DNA from: Xanthobacteraceae bacterium
GTDB taxonomy: Bacteria > Pseudomonadota > Alphaproteobacteria > Rhizobiales > Xanthobacteraceae
Assembly (NCBI GenBank): GCA_030037885.1
Contig: JASHPU010000232.1
Coordinates: 1 to 41,060, forward strand
Length of the DNA: 41,060 nt
Reading direction: 5' to 3'
The notes below the pieces were generated by a model. That model was not told the DNA's origin. It did not search any database and worked only from the letters and a program-made list of their open reading frames with translations. Position numbers and translations under genes: made by a program. The first letter of the stretch is position 1; each line of letters starts with the position of its first letter. This document shows, piece after piece, positions 8,436 to 16,228 of the stretch.

Positions 8436-8531
8436 GGGGGATCTCCGGTAGGGGCGTTCGAGGGAGAGATCTATTTATGCTGCACCGCGCATGCAAGAGC
8501 CACGGCGGTTTCGCGCGCCGTCCATCGCCAT

Positions 8532-8885
8532 TCACGGCTTGCACGATGTAAGGTCTTTTTCCTCAATCGTAAAAATGCCGCCCGCCTCGACTTTCACATT
8601 GCGAACAATACACGCGCGGCCTTTGGCATCCACCAATTTGGCATCATAAATACCTGATGAGACGTCCGTTATTCGGAGCCGCTCGTCCGAATCGACGGCG
8701 CCGTCTTTGTCGTTTTTGCACTGGTTCGGCCCCCACTTCGTGGTGCCGGCCGGCGCCAGGTAGAATTCCGAAATGGTGTTGCGCGTCAGATTCCAGAACC
8801 GCGTCGGCTTGCCCTGGGCCACGGCTTGGCTCGTCATGACAGCCAAGCCGGCTATTGCGAGGATGATGCGGAACAAGGTTGTCAC
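8532..8885 (-). CDS. Small secreted protein with an EF-like acidic loop
   Basis: A 117-residue protein with a Sec signal peptide (TTLFRIILAIAGLAVMTSQA, cleavage near AVAQ-GK) and a mature beta-rich domain. It contains FWNLTRNTISEFYLAPAG, KWGPNQC and a C-terminal IEEKDLTSC; three Cys are present in the mature part. It resembles a family of short exported rhizobial proteins of unknown role. Residues 57-68 (KNDKDGAVDSDE) match an EF loop at positions 3, 5, 6, 8, 9 and 12 but have Lys at position 1. The start is uncertain: GTG at 8885 is the choice that makes a clean signal peptide; TTG at 8888 is next to it. The frame is open upstream but the codons there are not protein-like. Confidence 0.65.
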   Translation of the reverse strand: MTTLFRIILAIAGLAVMTSQAVAQGKPTRFWNLTRNTISEFYLAPAGTTKWGPNQCKNDKDGAVDSDERLRITDVSSGIYDAKLVDAKGRACIVRNVKVEAGGIFTIEEKDLTSCKP

Positions 8886-8905
8886 CAATCTTCTGCGCTG
8901 AGAGT

Positions 8906-8974
8906 CTACCGGCTGAATTTGTAATTCAAGCCGGCGCCCGCGGTCCAGCCTGTTCCGGAGGTCGTGGTCGGGGA
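8906..8974 (-). pseudogene. Relic of an outer-membrane barrel C-terminus
   Basis: Between the TonB receptor stop and the small secreted gene, one minus-strand frame reads PTTTSGTGWTAGAGLNYKFS, then Arg and a TAG stop at 8906-8908. It has no start and meets a stop on its upstream side (8975-8977). GWTAGAG also occurs in the free-standing barrel protein at 12310-13020, and a final NYKF/NYRF strand closes the TonB receptor fusion. I infer an internally deleted remnant of a third copy of that barrel family. Confidence 0.45.
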
Positions 8975-9071
8975 TCATCGGGAAACTGCTTGGGCGTCGC
9001 CAAGGGCGGCGCCAGCGTTTTTGTTGGAGCCTCCGTTTCATCGAAGCGGCACAAGCGGCCGTCACGCCGGG

Positions 9072-12000
9072 CTAGAAGGTAAATCGATAATTGACACCTG
9101 CGCGCACGATGCTCTCGTCGAATTTTACGGCAACGTCAGGGATCAATGACGGTCCGTTGGCGTTGGCGATGGCGCAAGCTGTGGTGCATGACCCGTTGCC
9201 GAGGTCGACGAACAGATATTCGGCCTTGGCGCTCCAATTGCGATTTAAAGCGACCTCGACGCCTGTACCTACGGTCCAACCCGCCTCAACCGCGTTGCTG
9301 ACCGGGTCATTCGAGAAGCTCGCCTGGACGTTGCCGAAAGCGGCGCCGCCGGTGCCGTAGACGAGAAAGCGGTCGAACGCATAGCCGGCGCGACCACGCA
9401 CGGTGGCGAGCCAGCTGTTCCCGGTCAGGCAACCTCCGGCGCAGAGGCTGGCGCTGGTGAAGGTGCCGAAACCGCTGGCGTCGGTCCAATCGCCATCGGC
9501 CTCGACGCCGAACACCAGCCAGCCGGTCTGGTAATTGGCGCCGAGCGTCCCGCCGAAAGCAAAACCGGAGGTGCCGAAGTTGCCGCTCGATGTGCCGGTC
9601 ACGCTATCCGACCAATCGCTGCCGCCGAAGCTATAGCCGGCGTTGACGCCAAGGTAGACCCCGGTCCAATCGACCGACGCAATGCCGGCAGGCGAGGCTT
9701 TCGTGATCGTCGGCCGCGACGTAAAGGCGGCGAATGCCGATCCGTCGGTGGGGAGCGTCCCCTTCACTCCCACATAGGCGGCAAACGGCATGCCGGGCAG
9801 GAAGGTACGGTCGTCGGCCAGATTCAGATAACCAAACTCGGTGACATCCGTTAATAGTCCGTAGGTGTAGTAGTGTTGATTGAATAAGTTGCGTATCAGC
9901 CCGAACACCTCGATGTTATCCGAAATCTTATACGACGAGTGCAAGTTCACCACCCAATAAGCCGGCACTTGGGGGAGCTGGTTCGACTCGTCGCCAACGA
10001 GCCACTGGCTGCCGACGACGTCAAGATCGGCGCCGAATTTCCATGGCGCGGTGATCTGGTATTCGCCGCCAAGCTTGAAGCGGAAGTCGGGAATGCCGGT
10101 CAGATGATCGCCGGGAACAATGTTCTGGGTGCCGCTCGCGTTCACCGTCGAGGGCAGAAGCAAGCTGCTCAAGAATGTGGCGTCGACGGTGGTGTAGTTG
10201 GCATAGATGTTGAAGCGATCCCACTTGTACGACGCGTTGGCTTCGATGCCCTGCCGCAGCGTATCGCCGGCGTTCTGAAAAAACTCGCGCCCTATGGCCA
10301 CCGATTGCGGGGTCAGTACGTCGATGATGTCGTTGGTATTGAGCGCGCGGTAAGCGCCCACGCTCCAATTCGCATGCCCGCCGGCGAGGTCGAATTGGCC
10401 GCGCAAGCCGCCCTCATAGGTATACGTCACCACCTGTTGCAGCGGGGGATCGCCGACAAGAGCGTTATCGATCAGGCATGGCCGCGACGGGTCGGAACAC
10501 TCCAATTCCAACGGCGTCGGCGCGCGATTTGAAATCGCATAATCGCCATAGAGCGTGAGGTTCGGCGTGATCTTATAGGTTGCGCCGATCATGGGATTGA
10601 AATGAGCGAAGGTGTCGTTGCCGTTGAGTTCGGAGTCATTGCCCAATTCGTCGGTCAAATTGATTTGGGCGATGTTGTACCGAGCCCCTGCGGTAAGCGA
10701 CAGACGCCGGGTGAGATCGAACGTGTCGGTCGCGTAGAGGCCGGTATAGAGCGTCGTTGCACCGAGGCCGACCGGCGCCACGCCGCCTATGCCGGCGGAC
10801 GAAGGCTGGTCGATGAACAGGCCGCTGCCGATGACGAACGGATACGTATTGGGGTTGACCGTTCCGAGTTCGCTCGTGGTCGAGAACTGCACCAGCCCGC
10901 GATCGACGCTCAGGCCCACCGTGAAATTGTTGTCGTGATCGAATACTCGCTCTGAAGACGCCGCCTGGACCGAGCCGCCGAAGCTGTCGGTCGTCGTCCA
11001 GGTTCGGTCGATTTCGCCCAAGACATTCGGAAAACCCAGAGCACCGGAGTTCGGGACATTCTGTCCCGTCGTTGTGACGAGGGGAGAAGTCGTGCCGTTG
11101 GGGTTATCAAAGCAGAGCGGATCCGACGGGCTTCCGGTCAGGCATCCTGGCGTGTTGTCCGCGTTCGTGCCATTGCCGTCGACGTGGGCTTGATCGAAAT
11201 GGCGATAGTAGGTGACGGCCTGATAGGTCCAGGTGTCGGTCGGCTTCCAGCTTGCGCTGGCAGTCAGAAACGCCAATTGATTATGCGTTGTCTGCGGAAC
11301 GGTATAGATGCTCGACCAATTCTGGTCGAGCAACTGCACTGGAGTGGCGGCGGCAGCGCCGAAGGTGTTATCGGCGCCGGTGAAGGTGATGTGGAATTCG
11401 GTATTGTTGTCACCCTGGGCGCCGAGATCGGTGTAAACGCGGCGCACCGAGGATGCCGAGTCAAGACGCCAGCCGGCATCGTCGATGGCGTCGGCCGCGA
11501 TGTAGCCGGAGAAGTTTCCGACTTGGCCGCCGGCCTGTACCGACGTGCCAACCCGCCCAAATGATCCACCGTTTAATTCGGTTTCCACACCATGATAGGT
11601 GAAGCCGTTTTTCATGTCGAACGACAGCGCGCCGCCAATCGCGTTGAGTCCGAAGACCGGATTGCTCGGGTAGAGGGTAAGATTATTAATGGCGTTCTGC
11701 GGGATGAAGTCCCAATTGACGATGTCGCCGAAAACCTCGTTGATGCGCACCCCGTTCTGATAGACGGCCAGCCCCTGCGGCGTGCCAATGACCGGGGAAG
11801 CGATAAAGCCGCGATAATTGAGATCGAGCTGGAATTGATTGCCGGTCTGGTCGCTCAACGCCACGCCAGGCAGGGCTTGGGACATTGATTGCAAGAGGTC
11901 GGGCGACCTGGTGGAATCAAAGGCAGGGGATTCAACGACCTGGACATTGGATGGGATTTTGTCCTGGTCCACGGCCCCCGGTATGGATACCGTGGCGGGC

Positions 12001-12302
12001 GCCGCCGCGGGCGCAGGAGCCGCAGCCGCAGGCGCCGCAGCCGCGGGAGCCCTGGACGCAGCACCGGCAGGTCGGGCAGCGCGCCGCGGTCGGACCGTCT
12101 GCGGAACCGGGGTGGTCGCGATCACGTGGATCTCGGGAAGCGTTACCCCGCTTGAGCTTCCAGTCGAACTTGAAGCTTCCTGCGCCGCAACGGTTCTTGG
12201 TGCAATTGCCAGCACCACCGGGAGCGCCCGGAGCAATCCGCGAAGCGCCGCCTCCCTGACCGACGTCCTTGTTCGGCCAGCCAGACCTGCAACGTTGCCC
12301 AT
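9072..12302 (-). CDS. TonB-dependent receptor with a C-terminal fused outer-membrane barrel; LutH-like candidate
   Basis: A 1076-residue outer-membrane protein. Residues 1-40 are a signal peptide; LPEIHVIATTP at 55-65 is TonB-box-like. An Ala/Pro-rich spacer (about 71-104) precedes the plug (about 110-235: SPDLLQSMSQALPGVAL, YRGFIASPVIGTPQGLAVYQ, VRINEVFGD, VFGLNAIGGALSF). The 22-strand barrel runs to about 849 and ends in the usual terminal strand FLPGMPFAAYVGVKGTL. Instead of stopping there, the protein continues with a 25-residue linker and a second small barrel (about 876-1076) of the Omp25/RopB type, ending in the terminal strand AGVNYRFTF. ATG at 12302 has GAGGGG ahead and lies 7 bases after the upstream barrel gene, so the two form one operon. 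The nearby lanmodulin-like gene suggests lanthanide(-chelate) uptake; the substrate is inferred. Confidence 0.85.
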   Translation of the reverse strand: MGNVAGLAGRTRTSVREAALRGLLRALPVVLAIAPRTVAAQEASSSTGSSSGVTLPEIHVIATTPVPQTVRPRRAARPAGAASRAPAAAAPAAAAPAPAAAPATVSIPGAVDQDKIPSNVQVVESPAFDSTRSPDLLQSMSQALPGVALSDQTGNQFQLDLNYRGFIASPVIGTPQGLAVYQNGVRINEVFGDIVNWDFIPQNAINNLTLYPSNPVFGLNAIGGALSFDMKNGFTYHGVETELNGGSFGRVGTSVQAGGQVGNFSGYIAADAIDDAGWRLDSASSVRRVYTDLGAQGDNNTEFHITFTGADNTFGAAAATPVQLLDQNWSSIYTVPQTTHNQLAFLTASASWKPTDTWTYQAVTYYRHFDQAHVDGNGTNADNTPGCLTGSPSDPLCFDNPNGTTSPLVTTTGQNVPNSGALGFPNVLGEIDRTWTTTDSFGGSVQAASSERVFDHDNNFTVGLSVDRGLVQFSTTSELGTVNPNTYPFVIGSGLFIDQPSSAGIGGVAPVGLGATTLYTGLYATDTFDLTRRLSLTAGARYNIAQINLTDELGNDSELNGNDTFAHFNPMIGATYKITPNLTLYGDYAISNRAPTPLELECSDPSRPCLIDNALVGDPPLQQVVTYTYEGGLRGQFDLAGGHANWSVGAYRALNTNDIIDVLTPQSVAIGREFFQNAGDTLRQGIEANASYKWDRFNIYANYTTVDATFLSSLLLPSTVNASGTQNIVPGDHLTGIPDFRFKLGGEYQITAPWKFGADLDVVGSQWLVGDESNQLPQVPAYWVVNLHSSYKISDNIEVFGLIRNLFNQHYYTYGLLTDVTEFGYLNLADDRTFLPGMPFAAYVGVKGTLPTDGSAFAAFTSRPTITKASPAGIASVDWTGVYLGVNAGYSFGGSDWSDSVTGTSSGNFGTSGFAFGGTLGANYQTGWLVFGVEADGDWTDASGFGTFTSASLCAGGCLTGNSWLATVRGRAGYAFDRFLVYGTGGAAFGNVQASFSNDPVSNAVEAGWTVGTGVEVALNRNWSAKAEYLFVDLGNGSCTTACAIANANGPSLIPDVAVKFDESIVRAGVNYRFTF

Positions 12303-12309
12303 GTGCCCC

Positions 12310-13020
12310 TCACCACGAGCCGAATTTGAAATTGACGCCGGCGCGTATGACGCTTTCGTCGAAGCTCGCAACAGAGCCCACGGCGCCTTGGCAGTTCGCC
12401 ACAGTCGTACATGGCGCATTCGGCAGATCAACGAAGAGATATTCGAATTTGGCGGTCCAATTTCGCGTGAGGGCAAATTCGATTCCGGCGCCGGCTGTCC
12501 AGCCCACCCCGACGCTGTTGTCGAAAGTCGCAGGAGGATTCAGGCCGGTTTGGATATTGCCTAAAGCTGCGCCGGCGGTGCCGTAAAACAGGATACGGTC
12601 GAAGGCATAACCGACGCGGCCGCGCAACGTGGCGAGCCATTCGCTCTGGGTCTGACAAGCATCGGGGGGCGGCACCACCGCAGAAATGGCGCCACAGGTG
12701 GGGCCGGTATTACCCGAAAGATTGGTCCAGTCGCCGTCACCCTCGAGACCAAATACGTACTGTCCTATTTGGTAGTTGGCGCCGACCGTACCACCAATGA
12801 GAAAGCCTGACGTGGGGAAGTTGCCGCTCGTTCCCACGGAACTGTCCGACCAATTGCTGTTGCCGGTCCCATAGCCGCCATTGATGCCGATGTAGAAGCC
12901 GGTCCAATTGTAAGCAGGCGATGGGACTGGAGGACTTGGCGTCGAAAGGTCGGCGGCACGTGCATCTGCGGTGCCAGCCAGCACCACCATTGCGGCTGCG
13001 ACGATAGATGGCCTCCTCAT
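12310..13020 (-). CDS. Outer-membrane beta-barrel protein (Omp25/RopB-like)
   Basis: A 236-residue protein with a signal peptide (about 1-22, cleavage ARA-AD), a short Pro/Ser-rich linker and an eight-strand barrel. The family's NWTGFYIGINGGYG start, GYAFDRILFYGTAGAALG middle, NWTAKFEYLFVDL and a C-terminal RAGVNFKFGSW are visible. It is clearly similar by eye to the C-terminal module of the next gene: both contain WSDS, NF.TSGF, GGT.GANYQ, DGDWT and LATLRGR or LATVRGR. ATG at 13020 has GGAGAG six bases upstream. First gene of an operon with the TonB receptor. Such proteins are usually abundant structural porin-like proteins; a role beside this receptor is inferred. Confidence 0.88.
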   Translation of the reverse strand: MRRPSIVAAAMVVLAGTADARAADLSTPSPPVPSPAYNWTGFYIGINGGYGTGNSNWSDSSVGTSGNFPTSGFLIGGTVGANYQIGQYVFGLEGDGDWTNLSGNTGPTCGAISAVVPPPDACQTQSEWLATLRGRVGYAFDRILFYGTAGAALGNIQTGLNPPATFDNSVGVGWTAGAGIEFALTRNWTAKFEYLFVDLPNAPCTTVANCQGAVGSVASFDESVIRAGVNFKFGSW

Positions 13021-13520
13021 GTGACTCTCCCCCTACGCCACATGCACGCGATTGCTTCGTATTGGCCTACATCATCTCGGCCACGCTACTCACTTCGCGC
13101 GCGACAGCGGCGTTCTACGGTTCAACCCGCTTCGCATGCGGTCGGGGATTGCGGGGGAACGAGAGCCGCGACGAAAGCTGCGGTTGGCGCAATCAGGGAA
13201 TGGCCGCGAGGAGGCTGCGAGCCCCCACCAGCCGATTTGCTTCCGTCGTTGGATTTCATGCCCCCGCATGTGATTCATCCCCGACCGGGCGAAATCCTGG
13301 CATAATCGGGCCGCAGGAGTAAGCTGGATGTTTTTCCAATTTTGCCCGGGAACTTTAGGCAATCGAGCGATGATCGTTGCTGCCGGATCCGGGAATAAAT
13401 CCGGTGCCGCGGTGAGTCCGTCGGGTCAGGTCCACTCCCAGAACAATGCCGCAAGTCGGGATTGGAGCGGTTCGAAGGGATTGCCGGGCTTTATCGACAT
13501 GGGCTTTATCGACATGGGCG
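13021..13520. other. 500-base intergenic region upstream of the barrel/receptor operon
   Basis: No convincing gene is present. It should contain the promoter of the barrel-receptor operon on its left side (minus strand), but I found no well-spaced -35/-10 pair. Minor structure: an inverted pair CCGGAT/ATCCGG around 13382-13403, and a 15-base tandem repeat at its right end, listed separately. Confidence 0.4.
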
Positions 13521-13528
13521 TTATCGAT
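13486..13528. repeat. 15-base tandem repeat at the end of the pentapeptide gene
   Basis: GGGCTTTATCGACAT occurs twice in tandem (13486-13500 and 13501-13515) and a third partial copy (GGGCGTTATCGAT) runs into the stop codon of the pentapeptide-repeat gene at 13521-13523. A 15-base period equals five codons, the period of that protein's repeats, but the repeated units lie after its stop. Confidence 0.7.
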
Positions 13529-14291
13529 TCGGCGTCATCGCCAGCCCTTTTGCGCCATTAAGGGTTGCGCCGGCAAAACTGGCGCCGGTCGCCGTCGCGC
13601 CGGTGAAATTCGCGCCGGTCAAATCAGCTCCGGCGAAATCGACGTCTTTCAGATCTGCTTTCGAGAAATCGGCATTTGAAAGCTTGGCAAACTCGAAGTT
13701 GGCGTGTTCGAGCGAGGCTCCTTCGAAGTTGGCATCCACTAGGTTCGCCTGCGAGAAATCGGCGCGTATCAAACCCATGGACTGGTTGCGCATGTCCGCC
13801 GACGCATGCAGATGGGAAAGATCCGCTCCGCGCATATTGTCGAGACTGAATCGCGCCATGACCTTGGCGCCGGAGAGATCGGCGGCGACGAAGTTCGCTG
13901 CCTCTTGCGGCTGTGTTTCCATTCCTGCCGAGACGACGAGTGTTTCCAGATCCGCATTCGAGAGATCGGCGTGCGAAAAGTCGGCGCGTATGATCCATGC
14001 GAGATTGAGCTTCGCCCGCGTCAGCTTGGCGGCGACAAGCTTGGCCGCAACCAGCTTGGCGCCGCGCAGATCGGCGTCCGTGAGATTCGCACCCGACAGA
14101 TCGGCGTTGGTGAAATCCAGGTCGTGAAGATCGAGCCCGACGAGGGACCGCCCGGAGAAATTTGCCCGCTGGCCGGCTGGTGCGGACGCCAGCGCCGACT
14201 GCACGTCGGCGCGTGTGAGTTCGGCGGCGCAGGCGCTGGATGCGGTCAATATCAGGCAGGCCATCCACGCCACGCGTGACGACAGATGCAT
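13521..14291 (-). CDS. Exported pentapeptide-repeat protein
   Basis: A 256-residue protein with a signal peptide (MHLSSRVAWMACLILTASSA, then CAAE) and then a right-handed beta-helix built from A(D/N)LXX units: NADLSGANLTDADLRGAKL, several AKL/ADF units, and a second block near the end (ADFSKADLKDVDFAGADL, then GANF units). A linker about residues 125-150 interrupts the helix. ATG at 14291 has GGAGGAG ahead; a start at 14306 would lie in the ribosome site. Function of exported pentapeptide proteins is generally unknown. It stands between the metal block and the C1 genes and is not obviously in an operon with either. Confidence 0.85.
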   Translation of the reverse strand: MHLSSRVAWMACLILTASSACAAELTRADVQSALASAPAGQRANFSGRSLVGLDLHDLDFTNADLSGANLTDADLRGAKLVAAKLVAAKLTRAKLNLAWIIRADFSHADLSNADLETLVVSAGMETQPQEAANFVAADLSGAKVMARFSLDNMRGADLSHLHASADMRNQSMGLIRADFSQANLVDANFEGASLEHANFEFAKLSNADFSKADLKDVDFAGADLTGANFTGATATGASFAGATLNGAKGLAMTPNR

Positions 14292-14321
14292 TGCGGCTCC
14301 TCCCACAATCAGTGTCTCGAA

Positions 14322-14362
14322 AATTGATCAGTGGTAACGCCGTCTGCGATCAAAGATCAATT
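14322..14362. promoter_or_regulatory. Inverted repeat AATTGATC/GATCAATT upstream of the pentapeptide gene
   Basis: A perfect 8-base inverted repeat (14322-14329 and 14355-14362, 25 bases between the arms) lies 30-70 bases upstream of the pentapeptide gene start. It could be an operator for that gene or a weak hairpin behind the C1 gene that ends at 14425. No regulator is assigned. Confidence 0.3.
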
Positions 14363-14424
14363 GGCAAGGATGGCGAAGTTCGGACCAGGGGCTTTTCCGT
14401 TGGCGCGCGGCCGGCGCGCGCCGA

Positions 14425-15438
14425 TCACGACGCGAGGCCGGCAAGTGCGGCTGCGGGGGCGCAGTGGCAGACCCCAATTCTTGCCTCAGGTGCAACGTCA
14501 AAAAGCTCGTCGAAGCTGGTGCAGGCGCAGCGCAGGCGCCGCGCCACCTCGGCGATGACGGTAAGCCCGATTCCGGCAGCGACAACAGGCGCTGGCGCCG
14601 TCGTGCCAGCCGACATGACAAGCATGGCGGCGTCCGTGACGGCGCGCGTCTGCGCTTCGGCGAACCAGGCCGCCAGCCGGCGCCAAGTCGTATGGTCCGC
14701 ATCGCCGGCGTCACAACCCACCATGCGTGCGAGACGCGCGCACGACGCGTCTGTGGTCTTTTCGCGTCCGTCGGCGGTCACCATCAGGTCGACGCCCGCG
14801 GGCAGCGTGCCGAGAATGCGGTGGACATCGGCCATCGTGGCGAAATTCTCGTTGATCAACGGGGTCCACGAACCGCGCAACGGGGCACGCGCCGCCGTTG
14901 CCATGACGAAGCCGCGAACCAGCCCGGTATAGACCAGTTCTCCGGCAGCCAGCCGCTCCGCGTCGGTATAGCCGCGCGCCGCCACCGCGCCCCGCGCGAT
15001 GGGGATGATATCGGTCGTCGTCGATCCAAGATCTATAAGGAGCGCATCGCTGAAGCGTTTGCCGACCAGCGTGGCGGCGGCGTGCCAGTTGGCCGACGCG
15101 ATTTCCGTGCAATGCGAACGCGCATCTTCGGGGCGCACGTAGCCTCGTGGTCCCGCATAGATCGACGCGCCGCCGAGCACGCGCGCCGCAAGCATGGCGA
15201 GCTGCTCGACGCCGTCGGCTCGCGATCGGAAAGTGTCGGCCAGCTCGCCCGTCATGGTGATGACGTTGCGGTCGGCGCCGCCCATCTCGTCGCGGGCTTG
15301 GGCGAAGGCCTCCAAGAGCCGCCCGGTCCCGCCGCGCAGCGGCGCGGCGTATTGCGCCGCCTTGACGATGCGACCGTTTTCAGCCCGCACCGCTTTGAGG
15401 TGAACGCCGCCAATATCCCAGCCGATGACAACGCTCAT
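14425..15438 (-). CDS. H4MPT-linked C1 transfer pathway protein (hydantoinase/oxoprolinase-like ATPase fold)
   Basis: A 337-residue protein matching in character the TIGR03123 family found only with H4MPT C1 genes. It has an actin/hydantoinase-like ATPase fold: WDIGGVHLKA at residues 8-17 (phosphate 1), LLIDLGSTTTDIIPI about residue 135 (phosphate 2), and the C-terminal ASFDELF-like CTSFDELFDVAPEARIG. Cys at the C-terminal GVCHCAPA could bind metal. Role unknown, probably in methanopterin or methylofuran biosynthesis. GAGG stands five bases before ATG 15438. The gene is divergent from the HisA-like gene, 66 bases away. Confidence 0.85.
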   Translation of the reverse strand: MSVVIGWDIGGVHLKAVRAENGRIVKAAQYAAPLRGGTGRLLEAFAQARDEMGGADRNVITMTGELADTFRSRADGVEQLAMLAARVLGGASIYAGPRGYVRPEDARSHCTEIASANWHAAATLVGKRFSDALLIDLGSTTTDIIPIARGAVAARGYTDAERLAAGELVYTGLVRGFVMATAARAPLRGSWTPLINENFATMADVHRILGTLPAGVDLMVTADGREKTTDASCARLARMVGCDAGDADHTTWRRLAAWFAEAQTRAVTDAAMLVMSAGTTAPAPVVAAGIGLTVIAEVARRLRCACTSFDELFDVAPEARIGVCHCAPAAALAGLAS

Positions 15439-15504
15439 ATCGCCTCGCGATAAATATTGCAGCAGTGTATAGAGCGGCTTCCGGGTCGCTCATGCCGTAT
15501 CACC

Positions 15505-16197
15505 ATGGAAGTCATACCCGTTCTCGATCTCAAAGGCGGTGTTGTCGTGCATGCGCGCATGGGCATGCGCAGCGAATATCGCCCGATCGACACGCCGCTT
15601 TCGCCGAGCAGCAGACCGATAGACGTCGCTCGCGGACTGTTGTCGATCCATCCGTTCACATCGTTTTACATCGCCGATCTTGACGCCATCGAGCGCCGCG
15701 GCGACAACGACGCGGCGCTGCTGGAATTGAAGAAAGCCTTCCCCAATCTGGTATTTTGGGTGGACAACGGCGTAGCCGATCGCGGCGGCGCCATGCGATG
15801 GCTCGACGCCGGGATCGGATGTTTGGTTATCGGCAGCGAGACGCAGAGCAATGGCGAATTGATTCGTCATGTCCGCCACGACGAACGCGTCGTCCTTTCA
15901 CTGGATTTTCGCGGCGATGCGTTCATGGGCCCCGCAGCGTTGCTCGGCGACGCCGATGCGTGGCCGGCGAACGTTATCGTCATGACGTTGGCGCGTGTCG
16001 GCAGCGCCGCCGGGCCCGATATGGCGCGGCTCGCCGCCATCAAGGCTAAAGGCCCCGGCAAGCGGGTCTATGCAGCCGGAGGCGTTCGCGGCGCGCATGA
16101 TCTCGTCGCGCTGGCCGAGGCCGGAATTTCCGGCGCGCTGGTCGCGACCTGTCTGCACAACGGCGCACTCACAGGCGCGCAGATCGCCCGCCTGTGA
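15505..16197 (+). CDS. HisA/HisF-like TIM-barrel protein of the C1 cluster
   Basis: A 230-residue protein beginning MEVIPVLDLKGGVVVHA, the opening strand of HisA-type phosphoribosyl isomerases. It keeps SFYIADLDAIERRGDN, VWVDNGV-like WVDNGVADRGG, LSLDFRG and VYAAGGVRG. It is shorter than HisA (about 245) and lies in a C1 gene group rather than a his operon. A HisA-like gene accompanies H4MPT genes in methylotrophs and methanogens, with no proven reaction; a step in methylofuran or methanopterin synthesis is likely. The start at 15505 is set by homology; no ribosome site is clear and the frame is open to 15457. Converges on fae with a 31-base gap. Confidence 0.82.
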   Translation: MEVIPVLDLKGGVVVHARMGMRSEYRPIDTPLSPSSRPIDVARGLLSIHPFTSFYIADLDAIERRGDNDAALLELKKAFPNLVFWVDNGVADRGGAMRWLDAGIGCLVIGSETQSNGELIRHVRHDERVVLSLDFRGDAFMGPAALLGDADAWPANVIVMTLARVGSAAGPDMARLAAIKAKGPGKRVYAAGGVRGAHDLVALAEAGISGALVATCLHNGALTGAQIARL

Positions 16198-16228
16198 GCT
16201 CGCGTCAACCGTACTGAATCGATGCGCG

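Noticed and set aside
13349-13378. GGAAC...CGTT pair as an EcfG-type stress promoter
   Set aside because: The spacer is 21 bases, longer than such promoters allow, and no gene follows on the plus strand.
14464-15453. Plus-strand open frame of 329 codons opposite the TIGR03123-type gene
   Set aside because: Antisense shadow of a gene with recognisable ATPase motifs; no ribosome site or domain.
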